Source: Anoplolepis gracilipes (lineage: Eukaryota > Arthropoda > Insecta > Hymenoptera > Formicidae). Taken from it: a stretch of 64,000 nucleotides of DNA. The notes below the pieces were generated by a model that had not been told where the DNA came from, did no database searches, and was given only the letters and a program-made list of their open reading frames with translations. Of this stretch, positions 37,069 to 49,848 are shown piece after piece. The DNA lies in assembly GCF_047496725.1 (NCBI RefSeq), contig NC_132970.1:20362001-20426000 (forward strand). Reading direction: 5' to 3'. A program made the translations under genes and the position numbers. Numbering within the stretch: the stretch's first letter is position 1; every line of letters starts with the position of its first letter.

Positions 37069-39782
37069 TATCATTTTTACTATTAATTGTTGAGAGTGTA
37101 ATTTGTAAGAACAAACCTTTTTCGTGAAATTTTTGACGGATACAGGCACGTGTATGTAAGCACGAAGACCTCCCGTGGAGGGCTCGACGACTGATAAAAA
37201 TGTCTCTACTTGATTCCGCTTCTCTGCGAGAGAAGCTTATTCCTCGCTTCTCTCCTCGCACGTCCGCCTTTATCTCGTCTTATTTGGTACGGACGAATGG
37301 CGAGGGACGCACGGGATTACTGCGTTGCTGCCCGTCGAGAGACGCGTCCCGAGTGCGGTAGGTACCCCACAAGAGTCAGTTCACCGGATGATAAAATGAC
37401 GAGGGATGAGACCGGACCGCATGTGATGTGCGGACACTATCCTCGTTATGCTCGCGAGCAGCATACGCCGCATCAGTGAATGATGAGTCCCACGGAATTT
37501 CAGTACAGGAATCTGTGAGTTTTCAGAGTAACCTGCACGCAGAGAAATTGCAGAAATTAATTTTCCTCAGTTATAAATTCGGTTATAAACATTAAGCATA
37601 ATGACTGTAATAGCAAAATTAAATATATACATGTATATAAAGATACTTGAAAAAGCTTAACATTTTTAAATTGGAATTGTTCTACATAATTTAAATAATT
37701 AAATTATATACGTATGTGTGCGCGGAGAGACATTATTAATTTTAAACACAACCGATTTTTAGAGATATCTTTCTGAAATGCTAATTAAAATGATGGAATT
37801 TGCGCGAAACTCGTAGACGAAAGTTCGCTTCGCCGTGTCTCGACGCAGTCGTCGTCGACGTCATTCTCGAAGTAACGCTGAGAATAATTTATGTAATTCA
37901 TTCGGTTAATATCGGCGCGCCGTGTCGTAAAGCGTCTGCATAACCAATTTGGCACTAAAGACCTCGGCACGAGGGCCCTTTAAGGCCCCTCTCGCGGTGG
38001 GCAGCGCCATAACATTACGGGTTACGAGTCACCCCGCGTTCCTCGGCGTTCACATTCACGTCGCAGTCATCTTCGTCGTCGCCAGTCGGTTTTTTCCTCT
38101 TCTCCTCTCTTACGCGATGTTTCGTTGCCCGGCGCGTTCCCCCTTTTTTCCAACCACTACCTTTTTCTTCGCGTTCATCCCGGCGTCAGGTGGAGAGGCT
38201 GCGCCGATAGCGGATGATATTAGCATGGTAACTGGTGGCCCCAGCAGGCGTCTTATTAAATTTGTACCATAAGTAATATCGGGATGCGGCCCGGGGCCGT
38301 TTCAATTTGCCGGCTTGGAAATTTAAGGCTCACCCCAGGGCCCGTCCCGCTTGTTGCCGCGAGTGCTACCACGTCGCCACACTACGGATGATGCATTGCG
38401 ATTACTCTATCGTAATCACAAATTCACCGCGAAGATCAAAGGATGTAGATTTTCGCAACGCTTTTTTTCATAGTCGCTCCAAGTCGCGTGAACTTCGACG
38501 ATATTTTACTTTACTTTACTAGAGACCCCTCGCAGTCGAGTCTCGCGCGGCAGTTTCAGGAATTCGCTAATTACCAGGCGAAATACACAGCTAAGAGCGA
38601 GCAGGTGGAACTTCCTTTACGAGCGCAATCGACCGCAACGTCTCTTTTCACAAATCTCAAACTATACTCAAGGTCGCAATGAGTGGAAAACGTGAGTGTG
38701 TCTCGCGATCGATTTTTTCAATCGTACTTCGTAGCTATCTGGAATGTGTAAATTGCTAACAAGGCTGCCCCTGAGACGCTAATTTTGCGCTCACGTCTGA
38801 ACACGGTAGATTCACATATCAGTGTGTTTATCGCATTCCGTGAATTAAATATCATCGCTCGGATACAATACTGTAGTACACTTTATTGCTGTAAGGATCG
38901 CGCCGATGGTGTCGCGGAACCAGTCGCATCGTTACCGGCGTTATGAGATTCGCGTTTTCTGAAGAACATATTTCTATAACATAAAATTGACACTTTATTT
39001 ATAATTATAATTGAATGAACGTATATTTATAATATTTATGGATATGATATCTAAAATAATAAAGGCTAGTTAATATAATAAAAAGAAGGTACATTCTTGA
39101 TTTACATGTTACATAATTCTATAATTAAAACGTTTATTCACACTTTGGTGCATTCGTATGCGCTGAATAAATGTTAATTTAATGTTTCATCAATAAATGA
39201 TGCTCGTGTCGAATATTTACAACAATGCCGAGGTATCTATATCGATGATACAGCGTGAAAGAAAAGATACGAAACGAAATGACATAATAAGATATCGGGC
39301 TCAACGGTACCATGCCGCTAATGATTACAAATGACTGTGCCGATGTACTAAAAAGATGGCCTCATGATCGATCGACAAGAAGAATATCACTCGATTCGAT
39401 TTGGAACTTGCCGATGTCACCGATTTCTCGGTTAACTTTTCTCTCGTATGAGATTCGATTAGCTCGTTGGAGGTTCTCTTGTTTGACAGCATATACACGT
39501 AAACGTTGAAAAGAATTAAATATAGGACATTCAGCTAGTAATTTAAAATTAAAGAGAAAGAGAAAGAGAGAGGTAAAGCTGAATGAGAAGTAATTTTATG
39601 ATTTTTTGAGAGTCCATAGGCTTTCCACTCTTCCCGATTATCGCAGATATTACGCTCCAAGATTTGGAAGCTAGAACTTTTCGCGGCTCTCCCTGTTAAT
39701 CTTTTCTTTTTTATGTAAAATATGTTGATGATGTTGCGTTGACGACTCCTCTCTCGACTTGATACGATTTTAAATACGTTCA
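37069..39782. other. G+C-richer stretch without a supported gene
   Basis: Unique-looking sequence between the foldback element and Penelope relic 2. Frames up to about 107 codons (37949-38272) have unnatural composition (Phe/Pro/Ser runs) and no splice partners. Resembles 1-9417 in composition. Confidence 0.45.
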
Positions 39783-41310
39783 ATTCTTACCATTCTAAGT
39801 TATAATTTACTGTTGAGGAGGCAGTTGACAACCAGCTAAATTTCCTTGACGTCACAATCATTTTAAACAATAGAGTAATAGAGTTTAACTGGTTTCATAA
39901 ATCTACTTTCTCTGCGAGATATTTTCATTTTGAGTCGCGACACCAAAAGTTTGTGCCTAAAAGAGGCACTGTTATTGGCAATTATTAATCGATAAAGTTT
40001 TTTCGGCTTTTTTATCCAAAATTTTACCAGAGAAGATTTTGAATTAATAGTTCAAATTCTTTTAAATAATAGATACCCTGTCTCTTTTATTTTTAACGTG
40101 ATTAATGAACGTCTCAAAAAGTTGTTTTCATGCAAGAAATATAAGAATTGGATAATATGACAACCAATTATGACGTTAATAATAAAGATAAAAAGAAAAT
40201 TTCCTATTTTAATATTCCATATATTAAGAATATCTGTGAACAATTTCGATATTGCATTAAGGATTTGGACGTTAGAGTGTCTTACACTGGAATAAATAAT
40301 TTGCGCCGATTTATTAAAATGGGAATAAGGTGATCATGACGCTGTGAGTTTTGTGTGTCTGTTCTCTCTGTACCAAAGATTCCGGGTTCAAATCCGATTA
40401 GAAATATCGAATTTATTCAATTTTATTTGGTTGCTACCTCTCGAGAGGCAGTGGCAACCCACTGAGAGTATCTTGCCATGAACTCCCTTTATTCCTACTA
40501 CTACTATTAAAATAGGAAAAGACAATTTGCAAAAAGAGTTACATAACAACATAGTACATAAAATTAATTGTACAAACTGCGATGCTTCCTATGTGAGACA
40601 AACAGAAGGTTTATTAACAAGGCTCAAAGAACATGAAGAATCATACTTCGATCATTGCTAGTCATAAATCGTTAAATCATATTTTTACCTTTGACGACGT
40701 TGAAATCTTGAATGAGGAATCGTTTTTGAAAAAAAGATTAATATCTGAGATAATTCATATAAGACGCCAAAAAGTGCCTTGAATTTTTAGAGCGATACTG
40801 TAAAATTGAACAAATCATGTTTCACAATTATTGATAGCCTATCGAAGATTTGATATAATATTGTTTTGATACGTATCTTATGTATATTGGAATCTATTGT
40901 TTTGTGGTCTGTATTTTTTGACATTGAACGTTTATCCAAATTATTCGTTAAATTCCATCATTTATATGTCGGTTATTCGTCTTGTCTCCGTTTCTTCACG
41001 GTAACTTGCCTCTGGTTCATTTTATCGATATTTTAAATTTTATTTTTGAACAGTTTGAAAATAAGCTTTACTTTCAGTAGTGCATACCTTCTCACGTCTT
41101 GTACCGTTTAGGAGGTTTCTTGCATTAAACATTTGTAAGGCTCGGCAGAGTTAAGTTACGTAATGAACATCTTAATGAGAAAGTATGTATTGTAATTTTA
41201 TTATCATATTCTTGTACTATTATTTTTATTTTTATTTTATTTTTATTTCTATTTTATCTTATATGATTGTTTTATTTTAAATCACTGAAGAAGATTCGAA
41301 ACATATAGAT
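39783..41310 (+). mobile_element. Penelope-like retroelement relic 2, with nested SINE
   Basis: Plus-strand fragments read NFLDVTII...FNWFHKSTFSARYF (39840-39930), FNIPYIKNICEQF (about 40210) and, after the SINE, VHKINCTNCDASYVRQTEGLL (about 40555-40620) followed by ILNEESFLKKRLISEI. These match the RT thumb, linker and GIY-YIG part of Penelope elements. Many stops and shifts; the second Gly of the GIY-YIG-like Y-V-G is Arg. It ends near a CTGAAGAAGATTCGAAAC motif at 41286-41303. Older than the other two by its decay. Confidence 0.75.
40324..40505 (+). mobile_element. tRNA-type SINE nested in Penelope relic 2
   Basis: A 182-nt insert splits the Penelope frame and is bounded by near-identical 12-bp repeats ATTAAAAT(G/A)GGA at 40312-40323 and 40506-40517. 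It contains a good RNA polymerase III B box GGTTCAAATCC (40385-40395), a weaker A-box region upstream, a body with GAGAGGCAGTGGCAACCCAC, and a short CTA-repeat tail. Confidence 0.65.
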
Positions 41311-41599
41311 CATGAATTCATAATTAATTGAATTATCGTTTGAAATTACTTTACTCTACATCCGCGTTGGCTCTTTATTGCCTAATTATTTTAATAATTA
41401 TTTTAATATATTATTCAGAAATATCGAGAGACTTTTAATTTAGTTAATTTATTTTTATGATATTTATTAAAAATTATTCATTACTGAATAAAGAATATAA
41501 ATTCATCAATATGATGTTCGTCACAATTACAAACAATTGAAGTTAATATTATTTATTAAACAAGAACCATCATAACCAAAATAAATAACAGCTATCAAA

Positions 41600-42616
41600 A
41601 TGCATGAGGAGGTGCATATGCTAATTGTTAAGAAAAAACGAAGATTTTGTATCCCCAAGAATTTAAATATTGATTATGCGTGGCATATTATCGCACGGGT
41701 CATCGCTCAAGAAATCGGAGCACCCGATTATATTCGCATTCCATATTGCTTTGACACAAATGCATATAAAATCGGAAATATTTTTGTGCCCATCGGCACG
41801 CAGGTAACGAATTATTATAAATCATATCTTGAACAATTTTCTACACATTCTTCAAATTATTATATGATTTTTCGCTAAATAGGTAACATGCTTCCGTGCT
41901 ATACCGATTCTGAAGGTGCTTGGACCAATTAGCAATTTTGCGTTGAAAACCGAGACAAACCTCAAATGGCTAAGTAAAGAATTTCATAGTATGCGAACGT
42001 CCGGTGATAAAGCGAGTTTTCGGGTAAAAATACCAATAATAATAAATTGATGTTAAATAATAAATTAGAAAAATTGGTAATAAATTAGTAGAATTAACTG
42101 AATATTTTCAAATCTCTTTGTAGATAAATGTTGGATCTGGAAAAAAACACATAAATTTTACAGGCCGCAATTATTATTTTCTCAGTACAACACATGATAT
42201 GCTGCCTGTGGGAAATATAACGATAAATCGCGCAGCACACGAAGGTAAGACATTGACACACATTGATAATGTATATGTATAAAAGTATATATAATATTTT
42301 ACATTGATAATTTTTAGATTTAGCCACAGTGAAATGGTTTGGATTAATTACGAACGTTGTTGTTACGAAAATCTTCGAGCTTCGTATTATTAAAGATATA
42401 CGTGAGAGGACTTTGTATATAGGTGACAACGAGCATACTATTCTCTTTAAATATGAGATATGTGAAATCGACGAAAATGGAACCGTCATAAAATCTGTAA
42501 ATTTTTACGTTGATTTTATAATTGAATTAATATCTGAGAAAAAAATATCACAGATTTATTTTATTTCAATAGGAGATGAAGAAAATACGTTGCAAATGGC
42601 TGCCAATAGGAGATAA
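41600..42616 (+). CDS. Unrecognised four-exon gene, 254 codons
   Basis: Exons 41600-41803, 41883-42023, 42124-42244, 42318-42616. Introns are 79, 100 and 73 nt, each with GT...AG and T-rich 3' ends; phases are 0, 0 and 1, and the 765-nt joined frame has no stop. The ATG is the first after an in-frame TAA. An AATAAA follows at 42660. I do not recognise the family. The product has a basic N-terminus (VKKKRRF around residue 10), mixed polar sequence, no obvious signal peptide or membrane helix, and a beta-rich looking C-terminal part (FKYEICEIDENGTVIK, then VNFYVDFIIELISE). Each exon alone is short and would be missed by an ORF scan. It sits between a Penelope relic and a G+C-richer stretch. Domestication of a foreign gene cannot be excluded. 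The exon 2 call is the least certain; skipping it also keeps frame. Confidence 0.6.
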
Positions 42617-42659
42617 AGAATCAGACAATCTTCCATTAAGCGAAATTCGGAGTACGATT

Positions 42660-42665
42660 AATAAA
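42660..42665 (+). terminator. Poly(A) signal for the four-exon gene
   Basis: AATAAA 44 nt after the TAA stop of the 41600-42616 gene model, the usual spacing for an insect 3' end. Confidence 0.45.
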
Positions 42666-42924
42666 ACGCGATAATGTCTTTTATGAAGCTTAAAAGATAT
42701 TTGTCATGTGTTTATTGTGAAGTGAAGCTTGCCTTCATAATTTTTACTATTACTTACATACTTACATACGTTCATTATCATGTCTTTATATATTTTTATG
42801 TATATCTATATTATCTGTATACGCTATTATATGCTATATTACTTTTTTTGTTAAAAGGCGTCATTCTTAACAATAGGCTCGTAAATACCAGAACCAGTTT
42901 GTTTGCAGACGCGTTATCTTTGTG

Positions 42925-44057
42925 ATCAGGCCGTGACACTGATGACACCGATGAGAGAATAAAGCGAGATAGCGATTTATTTCCATTTTCCGCGGGATGT
43001 GAATACCCGCGTGTACGTAAATATACGCACGCGTCCAGATCGGACCCGCGATATCAGCTTCTTGGGCGTCCGGGTCGTGTGCGTACCGCGCATGAGTTAT
43101 TGCGAAATCAGCGCGAATTTCAATAAGTTATTTCACTTGCGCGATAAAAAGACGAAGAAGAGAAATAAAGGGTGGCGAGGAGAGCAGGAATGGCGCACAA
43201 TCATGGTTGGATTGAATTATTCGGCGTTAAATCCCGCGTTTTTATGCGCGCGGCCATTCCCTTGACCTGTCAACGCCGCCGGATAGAGACATTATAAATG
43301 TTAATTGCCCGAATTGCACAGTTATCGCGCGACGTGGTCCTTTCTCTGTCTCTCTGTCTCTCTGTCTCTCTCTCTCTCTCTCTTCCTTTTCTCTTTATTT
43401 TTTTCTCATCTGTATCCTATCCTCGCTCTCCGCATTTTCTTTCATCTCTTACAGCGTCTTCAGCTTCGCATCTTCTTTCTTTTCGCGCCCCCGCCGTCTC
43501 ATTTCTTCTCTTGCTGAATACGAGAGACTGCATTTGCATCTCAATCTCGCCGTTGATTTAGCAGTCGTCCGGGGCCATCACTCTTGCCGCGGGAAAGGTT
43601 GACTTTAGTATTTTTAGATTAGCCAGTCGCGCGATACGGCCTCTCGCGAAGCACTTTTTCGTACTGGGAAGAGTGGAGTGGGAAAAAATTCGTTTTCTTT
43701 CTTTTTAACGCAGGAAAGAGGGTCGCGCATGTCTGAATCTCTTTAAGTTGTAGATGGAGACGGCTCGACAGGAAGAAACCAGGAAAAAGGTCACGAAAGA
43801 GGTCGACCTTTATTCTTTAACCGCGTAAATGGATGAGGGATGTGTCATGTGGCGACGACTCTCTTTTCCTGTACTCGCAATACGCTTATATACTCCCGAA
43901 AACGAATTGTCATCGTTCGTGTCGTAAGCCGCGACAGTTGAATAATTTACACTGCGTAGTTGGAATCGTTAAGAATCTTGTTAAAAATATAGGTCGTTTT
44001 ATTATAAAACAAATTTATCCCGAAAAATTTTTATTCTTTAATATTTCGAATATATAA
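42925..44057. other. G+C-richer stretch without a supported gene
   Basis: Includes a CT microsatellite at 43341-43383 and CpG-rich sequence. Short frames overlap the CT run and are composition artefacts. Confidence 0.45.
43341..43383. repeat. CT microsatellite
   Basis: (CTCTGT)n then (CT)n. Confidence 0.8.
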
Positions 44058-44385
44058 GGCTCCTAATATTTACAAACAAGTAATTGTCTCCTTGGCAAAT
44101 AAAAGCCATACGCGGAAGTTAATGCGTACATTTCTTTAGAAATACGCATTAATTCTTTCCGCGAAAATTGAAACGTGCATAGGGTACATATTTTACTTGG
44201 TGTATTTGCCCAAGAAATAAATTCTCATTTTTGAGAATTCTATAACCCCTCTTTATCCCCCTAAAGAGATGTAGGCGAGAAAAACCTTTCAATTTTCGCG
44301 GAAAGAATTAATTTCTAAAGAAATTTACGTATTAACATCCGCGTTAACATATGGCTCTTATTTACTTGTTTATTCTTTAAATATA
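44058..44385. mobile_element. Foldback MITE, ~330 bp
   Basis: Arms about 44058-44178 and 44290-44385 are inverted (AAGGCTCCTAATATTTAC ... and the CGCGGAAAGAATTAAT / ATTCTTTCCGCG inner pair). Its left two thirds match 11370-11600 directly. Confidence 0.55.
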
Positions 44386-44954
44386 AATTTTTTAATATAA
44401 AAAATTAAAAATTTTTTTAAAGGAAATTATAATCTTACATTTTAATACATATTGTAATTAAAAAAATCAAGGTATAAGTAAATGTAGATAGGTACATATT
44501 ACAAAACATTTGATTTACAGTTTAATGCAAGAATCGCAACAAAACATTCCATTTTTCAGTTTAACATTTTATCGAGATTTATGATCTAGTAAAAGCGTAA
44601 AAACGAAGTTCTCACAGCGCCTCTTTATTTACGAAAGGGCAGCGAAACCGCGGGTCACACAATAAAACAGCGTTTATTATGGTGTAGCTCCCGCATTGCG
44701 CCCGTGCTGGAGCATCCGTTAGGTCGAGCACTATATCATCTTACAAGTTAAATTTTATGACGGTTCACCTGCCGCCATTTTGGAATGCGTAAATAAACGT
44801 TATTTTGATTTTAATGTATCCATGATTTCGATGCATCCATATACCTAGCACATTTGTAACAGTCATAACTATGGCAAACAACAGTTTCAAGACCTTAAGA
44901 TAATCAGAAGTGAAATTCACATGCATGAGCTGTAAGAGATTAGCTAAAAAATTC
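44386..44954. other. Spacer before the right duplication arm
   Basis: Mixed sequence, including a G+C-rich patch at 44630-44790. Weak similarity to the left arm end can still be traced to about 44930. No gene seen. Confidence 0.35.
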
Positions 44955-45929
44955 GTATAAAAAATTGAATGAGGATTGTTTAATAATAAAAAACATAAGT
45001 TAATTCTTTTATAACAATAGAAGAGAATTAAAAAAATATAAGTATTTTTATTAGTAGTAAAAAATGTCTATTAAAAAAATAAGAACCTAATTTTTACTTT
45101 TCTGTTTAGAGGAATGTAACTGCTCAGAGAGGAATATATGCTTATATGAATAAAAACCCTTTTTAATTTTCGACGCATTATCTTCTAAAATTTATTGCTC
45201 TCATTTAGAATTATTATGTATGTATTTATATATCTATATGTATATCTATATATACATTATATACATATACATATATGTATATAATATTTTATTATAGGTA
45301 TATTGAAAATGAGAAATAATGATAATTATGCATATTAAGAGCATATTAGGAGCATATTCAGAGATTTGTCAACCTTTTGGATGTTATTCACGACCCTGAA
45401 TAACAAAAGGTTTTTTTCATCGCTCTTTGTTCATTAAAAAGTTGTAAGCAAAAAAATAAGTAATTTTAACGCATTTCATGTAATTTTTGACACTATGTAC
45501 ATTTTATAAAATGTGTTTTTTAATATATAGTATTTACTACACATGAATAAATGCACTATACTAAATTTTATCACACTTTTCTACATGGATTTCCAAAATC
45601 TTTAGCGAAGCAAATTCTATTGAGACGTCACCTCTTTTTTCAGTGCAAAACGAGATTTATTACTGCATGATTCCACATGAGTTTTGAACTGTTTACGCGA
45701 AGCGAGATCAAAATTATTAACGTATATAACAGTTATATTCAGGTTAAGTTATGTTGCATATATTTTTGTATAACACACATCATATATTTACTTCTCAAAT
45801 GTACAAGGAGTCGGAATATTATGGTCTCATACCTGGAAAAATTTAGATTATCGAGCTTAATATATCTTTTTTACAATTTAAAACTGTATCCTAAAGTCTA
45901 AAAATTATTGTAATTTGAAAATCCTTTTG

Positions 45930-48064
45930 TTTCTTTAATAAACTATGAAGAACATCTAAAAACTGATTATTCGAGTTGGTTTTCTGCGGAACTTATATCT
46001 TTCACAATAGAAAAAAGAAAGCTCATCGTAAATTTAAATCATCAAATTTACTTTCTGACTATCTATCATTTGTAAATCTGAGATCTCAATGTAAAACTCT
46101 ATCTAAATGGGCCTGGAATAAGTATCTGCGGACAACTGAATCGGCGATCTCTCAAAATGCGAAAATATTTTGGAGTTTTATAAATAACATTAAAAATAAG
46201 AGTTCAACACCGTCTTGTATTAGTAAAAACGGCTGTCTTCTCAGGAGCGATCCATCTATTGCAGATTGTTTTGCAAATTTTTTCGAATCTGTGTATATTA
46301 AAAGCGATTTTAAGGGCGAACCAATTCCTGGTGATGAAAAATCTAAACATTATTTAGATATATTAAACCTCAATATAAACATAAGGGAGGTTTTTAATCA
46401 TATAAATAAATTAAATCTAAATTCGAGTCCAGGAATTGATGGCATACCTCCGCTATTCATAAAATCATGCAAATATGTCTTATCTAGAGCATTGTGGCTA
46501 ATATTCAATAAGTCACTTTCATGTGGCATTTTTCCTGAGGCTTGGAAAGTGTGCATTGTTGTGCCAATCTTCAAGAGTGGAGATAAGAGTATGGTTTCAA
46601 ATTACAGGCCCATTAGTAAGCAATGTATGTTTCCTAAGCTTTTTGAAAATATTATCGCGGTGAGCATATCATCACTTGCAAGGAATGTAATCATAGGAGA
46701 GCAGCATGGATTTGTGGCGGGCCGGTCTCCACAAATCTTTTGCTGTATCACGATATATATAGTCACAGCCCTTGAGAGGAGGCTGCAAGTAGATGCAGTA
46801 TATACTGATTTTAAAAAGGCTTTCGACAGTGTTGACCATAAAATTCTTTTATCTAAGCTTCGTAATCTTGGTATTGATGGAAACGTAAATTAAAAATGGA
46901 TTTCTAACTATTTAACTGACAGAATTCAAACTGTAAAAATTAACACCTCCTTTTCTAGAAATATAAAAGTCACATCGGGTGTTCCTCAAGGATCTCACTT
47001 GGGTCCGTTGTTGTTCAACCTATTTATTAACGATATTGAACAAGCTTTCAAATACTCAAAATTTTTACTCTTTGCGGACGACTTGAAAATTTTTCGACAA
47101 ATTACTAGCTCTGTCAATGCCTTTTATCTTCAGCAAGATCTAATTAGTTTAGAAAAGTGGTGCACTCAAAATAGGCTCAATTTTAATATATCTAAATGTC
47201 ACGTAGTACATTTTAGTCGCAAAAATAACAGTTATATACAAAATTATGTTTTAAATGAAGCCCGCCTCTCGCCAGTTGACTCTATTCGTGATCTGGGGGT
47301 CTTGTTTAGTAGTGACTTGTCGTTCGATAAACATATGAAATCCATTACTTGCTCTGCGTTTAAAAAATTGGGCTTCATAAATCGTGCTTGTAAGTTTTTC
47401 AACAATGTTAACACACTAAAACTATTATATTGCTCCCTAGTGAGGCCTCAATTAGAATTCGCTTCTGTTATTTGGGCACCTTTCTACGCAAATCATAATA
47501 TGTCAATTGAGAGAATTCAACATCGCTTCATTCGTCGTATGAGTTTTGTTATGCGAAAGCCGATGGCCGTTTTTAACCATAACTATGATGTATTGTGCGA
47601 CAATCTTGGGCTTCTAACGATGAGTGACCGTAGAATCATGCTAGACCTAGTTTTTATGTGCAAATTATTAAACGGAAGTGTCGATTGTTCTGAACTTTTA
47701 TCAAATATAAATTTTCACGTTCCTGGCAGATCACTCAGCATCAACTATTTGCTGTCGAGGCTCATAGAACATCTTATGGTAGAAATAAGCCACTTGATTG
47801 GCTATGCTTGTTAGCAAATGAATTCTCATCGCGTATTGATTTTTTTCACACAAGCCCAAATCAGATTAGAAGAAATTTCCCACATTGGATTTAGTTGCCG
47901 TTTCCTCAAATTTATTATATTTCATTAATTATCGTCTTTATATTCTATACTATTAGTGAAAATTTCTTAGACTGTATTTTTGTATTTTGTTGTATATTAT
48001 TCCTTTGAAAGTGTACTAGAGGAAGCTTTGTCCCGTTGATTTTTGGAAATAAAAAAAAAAAAAA
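45930..48064 (+). mobile_element. Jockey-like non-LTR retrotransposon, 5'-truncated, with poly(A) tail
   Basis: Flanked by CCTTTTG at 45923-45929 and 48065-48071 (7-bp target duplication) and ends in a run of A (about 48050-48064). The left arm at about 19830 is the unoccupied homologous site, so it is a post-duplication insertion. Encodes only the RT half of ORF2; the endonuclease is missing by 5' truncation. Confidence 0.85.
45940..47894 (+). pseudogene. LINE reverse transcriptase (broken)
   Basis: RT landmarks in order: NSSPGIDGIPPLFIK (about 46420), WKVCIVVPIFKSGDKS and NYRPIS (about 46540-46615), GEQHGFVAGRS, YTDFKKAFDSVDH (about 46800), SGVPQGSHLGPLLFNLFIND (about 46975-47035) and the catalytic LFADDL (47068-47085), then a thumb/C-terminal region with IQHRFIRRM. 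One in-frame stop at 46891-46893 splits the two long frames, a frameshift lies near 46010 and another near 47750; the shifted frame closes at 47894. Family resemblance is to the jockey/CR1 group; not active. Confidence 0.85.
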
Positions 48065-49352
48065 CCTTTTGATTCAAATCTGTGAGGTCATAATATATGT
48101 CAAAATCATTTAATCTTTGAAGTCACCTTTTATTATGCATAATTACTATTATTTGTTATTTTCAATATATTTAAAACAAAATATACGTATATATGATACA
48201 CAGACATACATATAATTTTAAATAAAAGAAATTTTTGGTAAAATTTGAAGAATTAATATTTTGGCAAAAATTAAGAAGGGTTTTTCATATTATGCTTTTA
48301 TTATGCTAATTACCGAAATACTATTCCGTTACACATTCTTGTTAAATTTAAAAAATTTTGTTAAATTAAATTACTATTTATTGACAATAAATATTGATGA
48401 AGTTATTTTATATAGATCAGGAAATTCATGAGAAATATCATTGAGATTAAAGCATACGAAACTTATGCTACACATATATATCAGAGAAATGGAACTCTCC
48501 GTGATTGGGTAAAATTTATTCAAAATTATATTTATATTCAGTTTTCTACAATATTTATATTTGTAATATACATATATCACAAGTATTTTGTCCTTTAATT
48601 ATGTGAGTCTTTTAAGATGGCACAAAATTATTACATTAATTTAAAATAATCTGATTTAGGCAACTATTAAAGCTAGTTTTTACAAGCATAAATATCTTGT
48701 GGAAGAATGGACATTGTATGCTGAAAAAAACTACAAAGACGTTCCTCTGAAATCCAAAAAATAAAGAATATATTTTTTCTTTCCTTAAAAAATTACGAAC
48801 TTTTTAAACGAAATTAATCATAAATAATCATAATTACAGCAAAAAAATATATATAATATTATTTTTATACCATTAAATTATTATATAAACAATATTTATA
48901 CATAAATATATATCATACATATTCAAATATATATATACTTATATATGTAACAATAATTAATAGGTTAATATTATTAAGCCTAATATTTTGTTAATATTAT
49001 TCTTAATATATTATTATATAAATTACTTTTAATTATTGTCTATGTGTATATATTTGTATATAATAAATAAAACAATAAATATGTAGCAACGACAACTGTT
49101 CAATAATATTATATATAATATATTTTATTAATATGACTTTGAATATACATATATTATCACATAATTTATATTTAATTAATTAGTTAATAATTATAATACA
49201 AACATGAACATTGTTTTAGAATTTATAATATTTATTTATATTTTTAATATTATTAGTTAAATTTCTTTATATGTATTTATGTGTGCATTTACTCATTTAT
49301 AATAAATTATCTAATATTATTACTTTTGTTTAAAGATTCCTATAATCCTATA

Positions 49353-49537
49353 CAGTCGGACCTTTCATCCTACGACCCTTTTATGCTACGAAACCTCTTA
49401 TCCTACGACGAAAAATCCCCTCATGCTACGACCGCGAAAGGGGAATTATATCCCCACTCCCAAATTTTTGTCGTAGGATCAGAGGTTTAAGGGGAAGATT
49501 CCGGACCGAAAATGTCGTAAAATAAGAGGTCCGACTG
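49353..49537. mobile_element. 185-bp pogo/Tigger-like MITE, right arm
   Basis: Same family and same length as 20476-20660 (CAGTCGGACCTTTCATCC ... GGTCCGACTG) with TA duplication. It sits at a different place in the duplication: the left-arm homologous site near 18440 is empty. Confidence 0.7.
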
Positions 49538-49848
49538 TAATTCTATTCTTATAATATTAAAATATTTCTTCTAATTTTTATAATATCAATATCTCTCTTA
49601 TCTAGTTTATTATTTTCACTATACAAATAGTTTATTTATTTGTTATATAAATTTGGAAATAAATATACTCTCGAATAAATATTTTACAAAATTAATTTGT
49701 TTTACAATAATTTTCCACACAAAATTATAAAATTTTAGTTTACTTATATAACAATCAAAATATGGATATTGCAATTACATACACAGCTTTCGTAATTTTA
49801 ATATTTTTAAGTTCTAATTTTAATATTCTTCAGTTGTTGTGACTTGCC

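Noticed and set aside
37949..38272. 107-codon plus-strand frame in G+C-rich sequence
   Set aside because: Long only because stops are rare at this composition; Phe/Pro/Ser runs, no splice partners, no family.
40385..40395. tRNA gene suggested by GGTTCAAATCC
   Set aside because: The 5' part does not fold into a D arm or acceptor stem and the segment is bounded by a target duplication, so a SINE fits better.
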